From Brachionus koreanus (lineage: Eukaryota; Rotifera; Eurotatoria; Ploima; Brachionidae), in contig PJRA01000506.1 of NCBI GenBank assembly GCA_016987375.1, positions 808,778 through 872,777 of the forward strand: a stretch of 64,000 nt of DNA. The letters run 5' to 3'. The notes beneath the pieces are model-generated. The model was given only the letters and a program-made list of their open reading frames with translations. It made no database searches and was not told the origin of the DNA. Position numbers and translations under genes: made by a program. Position 1 is the stretch's first letter; every line of letters starts with the position of its first letter. Below, in pieces: positions 12,424 through 23,755 of the stretch.

Positions 12424-15400
12424 ATGCAGTCAACAGAGCCACACAATTATCCTGAAGACTACCCTGAAGATTTTATTTTTCAACACGATCTCAACTACAA
12501 CGACACATTAAGCGTAAGCATCTTAATTTTGAAATCCTTAATAATAAATTAGCTTAAATTCATTCAAATTTGATTAAAAAAATATATTTCAATGATGTAA
12601 ACCATTCCTTCATTAATTTAAATAAAAAAAACAAATTTAAACCAAAATGTTAAAAATGAATGAGGTATTGTTGATGGTCTTTATTTTAAATTTTTCTTTT
12701 AAATTGATAGACATTAAATAAATAAATTTTAAAACTGAGCGTAAATGTAGTTTTATTTTGCACTTGTTATATTTTGTATAGATTAGTAAATATGCTTTTT
12801 TTTTAAAAGATGAAAAATTTCAAAATTATGCAGACTCTCATTTCACATTTTCTGATAATGAAGCTAATAATATAATAAGAACAGCTAATAGAGTCAACTT
12901 AAAAAATATTGTTTATTTTCAAAAAATGCTGAGGATAAACGATTGAGAAAATATTTATTTATTCTAATGGGCTTACCAATCTGCTTAATATTATAAAAAA
13001 CCTCTATTTTTGACACATGCAAAATTTCTGAAAAATCAAAATTAATGAAGCGTTTTATTTAATTTCGTAAAGCACAAAATATATTCTTATTTCCCTTAAT
13101 TTTTTTTAGGTTAAAACAAGAATCTACATAGTTATAATTGTGAAAAAGAATTTTAGATCAATTTTGATCGATAATTCTAAAATAAATTTTCATTTAAAAT
13201 TAGGATCAAAGCTTTAGCATATATATAAGCATGTAAAATTATTTCTAAAAACTGACTATTAAAAAAAATTTAACGATTCAAATGTTTTCCAAAAAAATAA
13301 TAAATTTGATTATTTAATTTTTTAAAATTAAAAATTTTCAAATTCATTATTTGTATAAGTTATTAGTTAATAAAATTGATAAAATGTATGATTTTTTGAT
13401 TAATGAATTATTCAAAAAAAAAACAATCGTTTAAAATTACCAAGCGTATCTTTAGAAAAATTAGTGATTAATTTTGGAGAAAAATCTATTAAATTTTTGC
13501 AAATAAAAAAAATCATCAAAATAAATTTTTCTTTTAAGATCAAGCTAAATTCAATATTACACAAATATTTTAAGTTTTAAATAAGAGTTTTAATGAATTA
13601 AAGGAATAATTCGATCACTGTTATCTCTTAGCTGCATATATTATTTTTTTTTCACCCAATTAAGACATAATTAGATATATTAAAAGGCGTTTTCGTTTTT
13701 ACAGCTTACATTCAAACTTGATTTTATATAAAACAAGTTCATTTTGTTAAGATTTTGTCAGTGTTTTAGAACGTTCACAGACTTTCAGTTTTTAAATATT
13801 ATAAAACGATTATCTTGCTTCATTTATTGATTTCAAAATAAATTTTTATAAAAGTCTAGACTAATTTCTTTTAAACCGATTGTGATTAATGTTTTTTTTT
13901 TCTAATTTCAGATTTATTAATACAATTGAATAAATTGGCATTCGGGTAAAGTAAAATTTAAGATCTATACCATTTGTTTAATTAGTTTTTCTCAAACTAT
14001 TAGCAAGTGACCCCATCACATTTGATATTGTCTTATTGTCAGATATTGAAATGAATGCAATTTATACTAGACATTATGTAGTGTATTTTAATTTGAAAGC
14101 TTTTACCCAATAATTTTAAAAATCTATCATTAATTTAAAGCTAAATTTTGCTGTTTCAAGGATGAGTTTTCTAGCAGGGCCAATTTTGATGACGACCTAG
14201 ATCATTTTGACGAAGAACAAGAATACAACCAATACTATCTTGATGAGAACGATCAAGATCAAGAAGAAATGGAGGAAAATTTCGAAAAAATAACGGTAGG
14301 CGTTTGTGCCATGGCCAAAAAAGTAAAATCAAAACCAATGGAAGCTATTCTAACGCGTCTAGCTAGCTATAACTATTTTGAAATAATCGTTTTTGATCAA
14401 GATGTAATTTTGAATAGTCCAATAACAGAGTGGCCACGATGCGATTGTCTTATATCATTTTATTCAAAAGATTTTCCACTTAAAAAAGCTCAAGAATACA
14501 CCGATTTGTTTAATCCTTTTCTTATTAATGATCTTGAAAAGCAATGGGACATTATGGATCGAATTAAAGTTTATCAGACTCTAAACGATGCAGGAATAGA
14601 GCAACCACGTTATGCAATTAAGACTGAAAAAATAAACAAAAATTTTACAGAACAAGAAGATCAAATTGAAATAGATGGACAAGTTTTTGTTAAACCGTTT
14701 GTTGAAAAACCAATAAATGCAGATGATCATAATATATACATTTACTTTCCGAGCAGTGTTGGAGGTGGAAGTCAACGGCTATTTAGAAAAGTAAGATTTT
14801 TAATTCTCTTATACTAAACTCCTTTTGTAGCGTTTTTTTTTTTGTTAAAATTATTATTTTTTAAATTCATCACTTTTTTTTTCCAATCTAAAATTTTAAA
14901 ATAGATTAAATTATACAAGATTTTTTGTCGTTTATAATATTTTTATAAAAATCAAAATTTTAGTTTATTGAGTTTTTTGGTTTTTATTTTTTTTATTAGA
15001 AAAAAAAATTAAAATAAAAATTATTGCATGCTAAAAATAATTTTAAATAATTTTTTTTTAATTTAAAAAATATTATTTTTTTTTCAACATAATAAAAAAT
15101 TGAAGATAAAATAAAATTTTTTCTTGTAAATAAACAATAGATAGGCTTTCGAAGTAGCATATACTCGCAAGAAAATCGAATCAGAAAAACAGGTTCGTTT
15201 ATATACGAAGAATTTATGCCTACTGATGGCACTGATGTAAAAGTGTATACAGTAGGACCAGAATACGCTCATGCTGAGGCTCGGAAATCACCTGCTCTGG
15301 ACGGCGTTGTCGAACGAGACGAAAACGGCAAAGAAGTTCGATACCCTGTAATGCTCAGAGCTGAAGAAAAGCTAATAGCTAAAAAAATTGTTCTCGCATT

Positions 15401-18013
15401 CAAACAATCTGTATGTGGATTTGATTTGTTGCGTGCCAATGGAAAGTCTTATGTCTGTGACGTAAATGGATTTAGTTTTGTAAAAAACTCAACAAAATAC
15501 TACGACGATTGCTCTTCGATATTGGCTCACATGATTTTAAAAGAAATAGCACCACAACGACACATCACTTACTATCCGATTTCTTATCAAGCCGACGAAC
15601 GGCCCATAGTGCCAACCACTTATGGAACCATGATGGAATTGCGTTGTGTGATTGGAGTTATGCGACACGGTGACAGAACTCCAAAGCAAAAAATGAAAAT
15701 GGAAGTTCGTCACAAGTTATTTTTTGACTTGTTCAACAAATATGGAGGTTCTAAAGAGAATCATTTAAAATTGAAAAGACCAGGCCAGCTTCAAGAAGTT
15801 CTTGACATAGCGAGAAAACTTTTATTTGAATACAGCAATTTAAATGAAGAATTTTTGCCTACCACAGAAAGCCGAACAAAGCTAATTCAATTAAAATGTG
15901 TTTTGGAAATGTATGGCCATTTTTCAGGTATAAATCGCAAGGTACAAATAAAATACCAACCGCAGGGAAAACCAAAAGACTCTAGTACCGAAGACATAAA
16001 TTCAATAGAAAGCGATCCATCTCTTTTGTTGATTTTAAAATGGGGCGGTGAGCTGACTACTGATGGAAAATCTCAAGCTGAAGACTTGGGGCAAGCATTC
16101 CGAAAGTTGTATCCTGGTGGCGAAGGTAACAATGGTTTTCTTCGACTTCATTCAACCTATCGGCATGACTTGAAAATCTATGCTTCGGACGAAGGTCGAG
16201 TACAAATGACAGCGGCCGCATTTGCCAAGGGACTGCTTGCATTAGATGGTGAATTGGCCCCCATTCTAGTTCAAATGGTCAAAAGTGCAAATACCAATGG
16301 GCTTTTGGACAATGACAGCATGTCAGCCAAATGGCAAAATGAAGCCAAAACAAAACTAAGAGACTACTTAAAAAAAGATAAAGACTTAACTCCTGAAGAT
16401 ATTGAAAAAATAGATCCAACAAACAATTATTCCATTCGCACTTCGCTTGATTTTATCAAAAATCCAGTTGATATGTGTCGCAAAGTTTATGGCTACATCA
16501 AAGAATTAGTAAGATTGATACGCATAAAAATAACTGATGGAAAATACTTTGATCTGAAGTTGTATCATGACGAGTCGTGGGAATTAATGTTGCGTAGATG
16601 GTCAAAATTAGAAAAAGACTTTTTCAATGCAAAAAAAAATGAATTTGAAATTTCAAAAATTCCCGATATATTTGACTCAATAAAATTTGACTTAATGCAT
16701 AATAGGAATATTCTAAATTTTGAAAATGCATACAATCTTTATACTTGTACCAAAGCACTAGCAGATGTGGTCATACCTCAGGAATATGGTTTGAACAAGG
16801 AGGAAAAGTTAAAAATCGCTCAGGGTATTGTGACACCTCTTTTGCGCAAAATAAGAGCCGATTTAAAAAGTAATTTGACTGGCATATGGAATTGTGAAGA
16901 TCAAATAATTAATCAATTGGATCCAAGCTATTCGAAAGGAATTCATTCGCCTGGCAGACATGTGCGTACAAGACTCTATTTTACCAGTGAAAGCCACATT
17001 TACTCTTTATTGACTGTTTTGAAGTATGGAAATTTGTTTGAAGATGACCAAGATGAACAATGGAAAATAGCGCTTAATTATCTCAATACTGTTCCTGAAT
17101 TGAATTATTTGACTCAAATAGTCATAATGTTATACGAAGATCCAAGTGTAGATGCTGATTCTGATAAAAGATTTCATGTCGAGCTACATTTTAGTCCAGG
17201 TTCTTATGCTGATTTTGATCCTCCAAAATATTTGAACAAAAGCACTTCTACTGTTAGACTTAATGATGATTCAGTTGAGGAAATAAACAACTCGAGTGGA
17301 AGTGAAGGATTTTCACCTCATATTGGAAATGTAATGAGTCCTAAGCTCATAATTCCTGCAGAAAAACGAAAACCCAATGCTGGAATAAAAAAAAACTCTT
17401 TTAAATCCAGCAAAGAATTACAAACTTTAGCTGAACCAAATACTCAGAGTTCATCTTTCGAAGGAAAAATAACCGATGGACTTATTGCAGAGCTTAAGCC
17501 GAGAAGCTTTGAAGACGAGCATCATCAAAAAATAAATGCTTTTAAGGCAAAATTTAAGCTAAAAGAACCTTACAATCACTATAACACATTTCACGGTTCA
17601 ACAAACAGCCATTTATCTTTAAATCATATTTTTCGAAATAAATTTCTTAATAATGGCACAAATAGTTCGCCTGATTTGAATCTCAACAATGGTAGATCTA
17701 GACGTTCATTTACGAGTAAGAATTTAAAAAAAATATTTATATTTTTTATTTCTATTTTTCTGTTTAAGCTATATATCAAGATTTGATAAAAGTAAGATAT
17801 ATGAGACCACTGGAAACTTTGCACAACAATTTATGCTTTAAAAATTTGAATTATTTTTTGACCAGAATGATTGACAGTTCGTCTGGTTCAAGTTCATTAA
17901 GCAAAAAAAATTCAAGCTTTTTTGCAAATCTTCAAAAAATAAGTGAAAACTTTGAGAGTTTAGATTTGAGAGATTCAGAAAATGAATCAAGTAGAAAATC
18001 CTTATTTGACTGA
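12424..18013 (+). CDS. PPIP5K: Diphosphoinositol pentakisphosphate kinase (VIP/PPIP5K)
   Basis: Makes and breaks inositol pyrophosphates: an N-terminal ATP-grasp kinase adds the 1-beta-phosphate to InsP6/5-InsP7 and a C-terminal histidine-phosphatase-like domain removes it (family knowledge). Five exons: 12424-12513, 14161-14790, 15141-17715 and a last exon to 18013 starting at 17769 or 17781; the two acceptors differ by 12 nt and both keep frame. The product is about 1179 aa, in the range of animal enzymes. The kinase starts near residue 74 (VGVCAMAKK) and shows [41 protein letters not shown] and [12 protein letters not shown]. The phosphatase motif [12 protein letters not shown] is at about 415, [20 protein letters not shown] follows, and HVELHFSPG is near 922. 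The last exon carries the PLETLHN motif seen at the C-terminus of animal homologues. Residues 31-66 are strongly acidic. Intron 1 (1.65 kb) is long for this locus. Confidence 0.96.
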
Positions 18014-18390
18014 AAAGTATACAACGTTTTAGTAGTTTTAAATTGATAAAATTTATTTCTAATTTTTGAGTTTAATTTTAAGATGGTAAATTTTTGAAAA
18101 AAAAATCGTCCAAAATTTAAGCTAAACATTTATTTATTATTTAAACATAAAAAAAGTTTGAAATTATTTTAAGACGAGTCTCTTTTTTTAATTATTTATC
18201 TAAAATTATATCTTAAAACCAAAAAAAGAAAAAAAAATTTACGACTAATAATTTTTTTATAACTTGATTATGAAATTTTTTTCAAATAAAAAATATACGA
18301 ACTGTTTTTTATAATATTTACGCATTATTCACACTTAACAATTAATTCACTCTGATTTCAATAAGTTTTTAGACAAAAATATGATTAAAA
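18014..18390. other. 3' flank of PPIP5K
   Basis: AT-rich sequence after the PPIP5K stop, presumably 3' UTR and spacer. Nothing further recognised. Confidence 0.5.
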
Positions 18391-18790
18391 ATGGATGGTG
18401 GGGGCATGCCTTATAGCCATGTGGTCGGCCAAATTTTAAAAAGCTGTTAAATGGCGGGGCAACAAACGGCCAATATAAAATCGATCTTGTATAAAATTCG
18501 AAATTTCAATCTAAATTTCAAGGTCTAAATAACATAGTTAAAAATATTTACTAATTTAAAAATAAATTTTCCCTTATTAATTTTAACAAATTACTTCAAT
18601 TTTTAAAATAAATTAAAATTTTAACTTTTTTTATAAATTCGGCTGCTCTGCATGCCACTACATGCTCATTCTTCAAAAAGGCCGGATTTTTTAAATACGG
18701 TTTTTAGACGATCGATCAATTCAAGGCTAAAACTGGCCGTTTTTAGTGGCCAGTCGGCCAGCAGGTAGGCCGCCGCCCAACACTAATCAA
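18391..18790. mobile_element. GC-rich hAT-like MITE relic (tentative)
   Basis: Two islands rich in GGCC (about 18396-18470 and 18640-18787) stand out from the AT-rich surroundings. The reverse complement of the right edge begins TAGTGTTGGGCGGCGGCC and resembles the left edge (GGTGGGGGCATGCC), both followed by GGCC-containing sequence and an A-run, so the pair looks like decayed terminal inverted repeats. A tip of the TAGTGTTGGG type is common in hAT transposons (family knowledge). No transposase frame and no clear 8-bp target duplication were found, so the family is uncertain. Confidence 0.35.
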
Positions 18791-18979
18791 AGCATTGTTT
18801 AAATAGCATTATTTTTAAAAAATAGAAAAAAGTTATAACAACTTTAGTCAATGTTGTAAATAAAATTGACATTCAGTCTAAAAATATTAATTATGTTATC
18901 TATTTCTTAACAACATTAATATTTTTATTAATGTTGTTAGCTTTTAGCGAACCAGATTTGCTTTTATTTTGAGTCAAAC

Positions 18980-19390
18980 AAAATATTTTCTGTAAAACTT
19001 ATGTTCATCAATACTTTAGTGATTCAAATTTTGCTTGAGAGAGTAAATTATAACTCTTTGCTTATTGATTCACTTTTAAATAAAACCTTTGATGTGATAG
19101 AATCCAATCTTCTTTTAAAACTATTGCACATTAGATTTGATAATGAATTTTTGGGCCTACTTTCAAATTATTTTAAAGGAAGTTCATAAATAGTTTGTCT
19201 TGATAAATAAAAAAAATTCAAAACTTGTATTTTTTAAGTTAGAAGTTCCATAAGAGTAAGTTTTAGGTCCTTTTTTTTTCTTATTTTTGTGAATGACTTG
19301 TTTAGTTTGGTTCGTAAACTAATAAATTGGCTCAATTGACACAGACAGACACACAGACAACGATTTTTTGAATTTATATATAGCTCTATG
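18980..19390 (+). mobile_element. Non-LTR retrotransposon relic (reverse transcriptase fragment plus 3' tail)
   Basis: The frame from about 19001 reads FDVIESNLLLKLL, which matches the LINE reverse-transcriptase pattern of the KAFDxxNHxLLLxKL type. After in-frame stops it continues KLEVP..VLGPFFF and, one frame later across a T-run near 19271-19279, LIFVNDL. Together these are the RT region normally reading GVPQGSxLGPLLFLIYINDL. Stops and a frameshift show it is dead. A GACACAGACAGACACACAGA-type tail starts at 19338; such tails are typical of LINE 3' ends. Most of the RT and all of the endonuclease are missing. Confidence 0.6.
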
Positions 19391-19502
19391 CGTGACTCTC
19401 TCCTTAGGGCTTGTATGCTAAAATCTTATAGATTTTATACAGGTCCTAGCGGCTTCGCCAATTTTTACTCAAGTTATTTCAGTAATTTCTTAATTTGCAA
19501 TG

Positions 19503-21042
19503 TTTGGGAAGTCCCCATTAAATGTATTACTTTGGGACGAAATCCAGTTCAATTTGTTTTAAATACGAAAAAAGTCCTTTTAAATTTTGCTTTCTGGGAT
19601 CATTTCCCTTTTAATAAATTCATTTGAATTGTGTATATATGATAGCAACCCGTACTTTATTTGCTTCAATTGGGACCAAATCCATTTAATTGTGTTATTC
19701 TTGTACAAACTTTCGCTTAATTTGCTTGAATTCTGAACAACTCGACTTTTATTGTTCTAATTTTGGACCAACTCCTCCTAATTTGTATTATTCCCAGTCA
19801 AGCTAAAAACGATGATTTCATGGATGTTTCATGTTTGAATCATCTCATTTTTTATACATGAAAAATTTTTTTCGATTAAAACCAAAAATTTTCATTTTAT
19901 TCTCAAAGAACATTTAGGATTGACCCAATCATCAAAATTTTTCATCTTTGTTTCATTCTTGAACCATCTTATCAACCATTGTTAATGAGTTTTTTTGGAT
20001 TAGAGCCAAGAAAACGTTCATTCAAAGAATAAATTGATCGTTATATATTATTTGTTAGTGTTAAATAGATGTATGGATTTTGACTTTCCTTTTTTTCAAT
20101 TAACAGACCATCCCATCTATTCTTGTTATTATGATTTGATCATGAGAAAATTTAATTTTTCAAACAGTAATTAACACAATCAAGACTTATTTATCACAAA
20201 AAATTGTTTATTATCATAAAGAGGTAGTCTTTCTGAAAAGATTTTGAAAACCAATAATTGTCTATTTTTATTTTAATTTTAATATTTTCTTGTTTTTTTT
20301 TTAGATATACCTTTAAAAACTCGATTACTGTATTCATCAAATGAAAAAAATCGTAAAAACAGAAATAATGAGAAAAAATAATAATAAGACTATAAAATCA
20401 GCCAGAAAATTCATACCTCTAGCCGAAATACATAATATACTTAATACTTGAAAAAATTAAATAACACATTAGGTCCGAAATTTATAAATTTTTACTATTT
20501 TGTAATAGGTAATTTAATTGGGAGTAATGTACTTTGATTTAAGATCTACTCAAGCTGCTACTAGTCTAGTTATAGGACTATTAAGTAATTCTAAAATAAA
20601 TAACTCAAAGAATATAAAACTAACAAGTCCTTCTAGTGAGAAAATGTGTATTGATGTTCGTTTCAAATCAAACATGTTGATAAATTCTGAATTATAGTTA
20701 GAAAATTTTAAAAAATCTCTTGGTTTTAAATTTTTTATTTGTTATAATTCCTAAAATTGCTTGAAAAATAAAAAAAAATATTATTTAATAATGAAATAAA
20801 TTTAGATGTAATTAAGAAAGTTTTCATCAATTATTTTCGATGAAATATACTAATTTTCATCGTCGAAATTAGATGAAATCGTTCCTAACTCATTAATGAT
20901 TCATCTATAAATTTTCATCGATTTATCATCGTTTTTTTTGTGACTGGGTTTAAAGATCAACTCTCTTTCAATTGTGATATTCTGGCACCTACAAACCTTC
21001 GATTGAGTTATTTTTGGACCTACTGCCTTTAAATTCTAATAC
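19503..21042. repeat. Degenerate ~31-bp minisatellite, split by an inserted element
   Basis: From about 19503 to 19792 the sequence falls into eight or nine diverged units of about 30-31 bp (some longer) of the form TTTGGACCAA.TCC..TTAATTTG.TT.AAT. The same unit resumes at 20949 for about three more copies (for example TTTTGGACCTACTGCC near 21010). The two halves are separated by the inverted-repeat element at 19793-20948. Units were aligned by eye; divergence between units is high. Confidence 0.6.
19793..20948. mobile_element. 1156-bp terminal-inverted-repeat element, non-autonomous
   Basis: The left end begins CCCAGTCA and about four bases later has AAAAACGATGAT; the right end, read on the minus strand, also begins CCCAGTCA and reaches AAAAACGATGAT at the same spacing, followed on both sides by ATGAATCAT-like sequence. 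The element lies inside the 31-bp tandem array, which continues on both sides, so it is an insertion. The flanking bases are TT on both sides, which may be part of a short target duplication. No transposase-like frame is visible; the only open stretch (about 20520-20700) is short and unrecognised. Superfamily not determined. Confidence 0.55.
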
Positions 21043-21678
21043 CTTTCTTTTAAATAGATACAATTTGATTAGATTTTCAACAGATGAATCAGATCAATCT
21101 CACATTGACGTGTGTACTTATTTATACACGGCCAGCAAGCTGGCTTTAAACGGTGCTCTACCTTTTGGTCTCGCATTTATGATGACCCGCTGGGCTTTAT
21201 TTAATGGGTAAAATCAACTTGGCGTCGCCAAGTTTCTTTCGCAAAAAATTAGTTTTCCGAATTTTTTCCTATTAATACCAACAGTGTCCAGAATGGTCAA
21301 ATCCAGTTACAGCCTAAAGCAAGAATCGCCCTCAACATCCGACCACTTTTTTTTACTTAATTTTAACACAGAATTCAAATTTTGTAATAATATTTTTATG
21401 TCATCTGGTCGTTTTTTCTACTCGACTCCTCATTTTTTAAAAAAGCCTTTTTTAGCCCTCACGCCCTTAGCCTTAATCTTCACCTCAAATTCAATCAGAA
21501 TAGATGTCAATATCACTCGAAATGTGATATGTCAAAATTAGTCCATTTGTTGCCAATAGTCTCCAGTCTCCACCTTTCACTCCAATTGAAAGTTTTAGGT
21601 TTTGTGCAACTCAACTCGTCAAGGGCTTCAAAATGAGTCGTCGATTTTCGATCACCGGTTGTTGGTTCGTAAGTTAGA

Positions 21679-21727
21679 TGACACAGACAAACCAACACAC
21701 AACGTTTTTTCGAATTTATTCATAAGG
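21679..21727 (+). repeat. Second copy of the LINE-type 3' tail
   Basis: GGTTCGTAA, then GACACAGACA, ACACACAACG, a T-run and GAATTTAT repeat the arrangement seen at 19308-19383 in the same orientation. It therefore looks like the 3' end of a related non-LTR element. No RT motif was found upstream of this copy. Confidence 0.45.
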
Positions 21728-23755
21728 GGACTAAATGATAATGATTTTTTTGAGTAATTTTGTTTACTATATTTTTAAAAATTTTTAAATTGATCTCTTT
21801 TTTCTAGAAACATGATTCTGGCCATGGGGTTTTATATCAATTTACATAAATATATAAAATATTCTAATTAATTCTTGACTTTATTATTAAGTTGATATAA
21901 ATTGGCCGAAAACATATTGCATGATTTTTACTTAAAGAAATTGTCAAAGAAATCAAAATGACTCGAAAAATTTAAAATATGATTTAAGGAATAGCGGGAA
22001 CCTGATTAATCCAATGACAAAAACAGATATTAGAGAAAAAAATATTTGGAATTTTTAAGATCTATTTTATTTTAAATAAAATATTTCCTACGTAGAATAA
22101 TACAACATTTAAACTTTTAATTTACAATAACATATATTTGATCTATATTTACTATGTAAAAAAATATATAAATTTATCAATGTTTTTTATTTTCAAAAAT
22201 ATCATTAATTGTTATTTTATTTTAATATAAATCAATTTTAAATAATCTTAATTTTAAATATTGAAAATTTTATATTAAATTAAATAAATCAATTAAATTC
22301 AGAGCTTAGAAAAAAACTTGGATCTTTATTCTAAATTAAGACACTTAATCCGAAGGTTAATCTTTTCAAATTCTATTAACTAGAAACTTTAATGTAATCA
22401 AGTAATTTTTAAATAAGAATCCTAGTAGCATTTGTTTATCTTAATTATTAGGCTTTTTTATTGAAAATTTAGATCATTGAGAAAATAAAATAAACCAACG
22501 TAGATTAAAGTGTTATTGATAAAAGAAAAGCCTTTCTGAACAATTTTTAATTAGGAAGAACAAATAATAATTTATTTCAAGATAGCAAAATCTTTCGGTC
22601 TTATTTAAAAAAAAACGTGAAACAAAATTAGGAAATTTACATAAAAAAATTAAGGCAAATATTTAAGTATGTCAGCAGCGGATAGCAGACACTTTCATTT
22701 TTGATAATACTTAAATACTATTTATTCGAATAATTTTTTTCAGAATTTTCTTAATCAATTTTGAAGACTTATGGTATATTGGTATGCATAAATGGCCCAT
22801 AATTCTCATAGAAATATACTTTATAATAAAATGAATTAATATTTTTTTTTATTATTAATTGACTTAGATATAGTAAATAGATTAAGTTTAGTTTAAAAGA
22901 TTCTTTTTAAAGTATCTAATTTTCAGATCAGAAAAATTCGATTCAGAAAATATATAGTCCTTTGAATTAGTAGCATAAATGAAATTTATAATTTTATTAA
23001 ATTGAAATTGTCATTGAATTATTCAAATATTTTATGTATTCAATAAAAAATTGATAGAATCATATGAAATAACAAATGGCTTTTTCCTAACCCTAACCCT
23101 AATATTCTTGTTTACTTTATCTCTAATCGAAATTGCAAAACAAGACTTAATTTACATAAGTATAAGAATCACAAAACACAAAAATTTCTTCCTTATATTT
23201 AGTCAAATATTTCAAATGACTTATAAATTGACATTAAAGGCGTATCTTAATTCAGGCTTAGCATATTTTTATTAATAAAGGGGCGTCATCTATCATTTAA
23301 ACGCTAATTATCGTAAACATTTTACTAGAAAAAAGAAACACGGCCAAGTAATATTAAAGATAATAAAGCAGAAAATATTATCAGTCTAATACAATAATCC
23401 TTTACCAACAAGCAATTAGCAAAGTTGTCTAAGATTCGAGCAAATTTAATATAACAACCATAATTGAGACTTAAAGATTAATTGACAAGCAAACTTTGGT
23501 AAGTCTATTGGTCGTCACAAAATTCACTTAAATCCTCAAATAGCTTAACTTTTTAACTTCTAATTAGCTCGATCTATATCCCTTACTATTTTATCTTATC
23601 CAAACTCATTTCTAAAATTCAAATTTGTTGAAAGCAAACATTCGAAATCCAAAGAAGTTGTAAATAGAGCTCAAAAATCATATTTAAAGTCATTCATAAA
23701 AAACAACAACTATTATTATTTTTGTTTTTGCTGTTTTTTTAATGGAATATTAACC
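21728..23755. other. Intergenic region, nothing firm
   Basis: AT-rich spacer ahead of the lectin/CUB gene. It includes a short CCTAA array (23086-23102, just under three copies, like a metazoan telomere repeat), which may be chance. No coding exon was recognised; the frame at 23051-23275 has no family signature. Confidence 0.5.

Noticed and set aside
20515..20700. Short open frame inside the 1156-bp element (FDLRSTQAATSLVIG)
   Set aside because: Under 60 codons, no similarity recognised, and lies within a non-autonomous element; not enough to call a gene.
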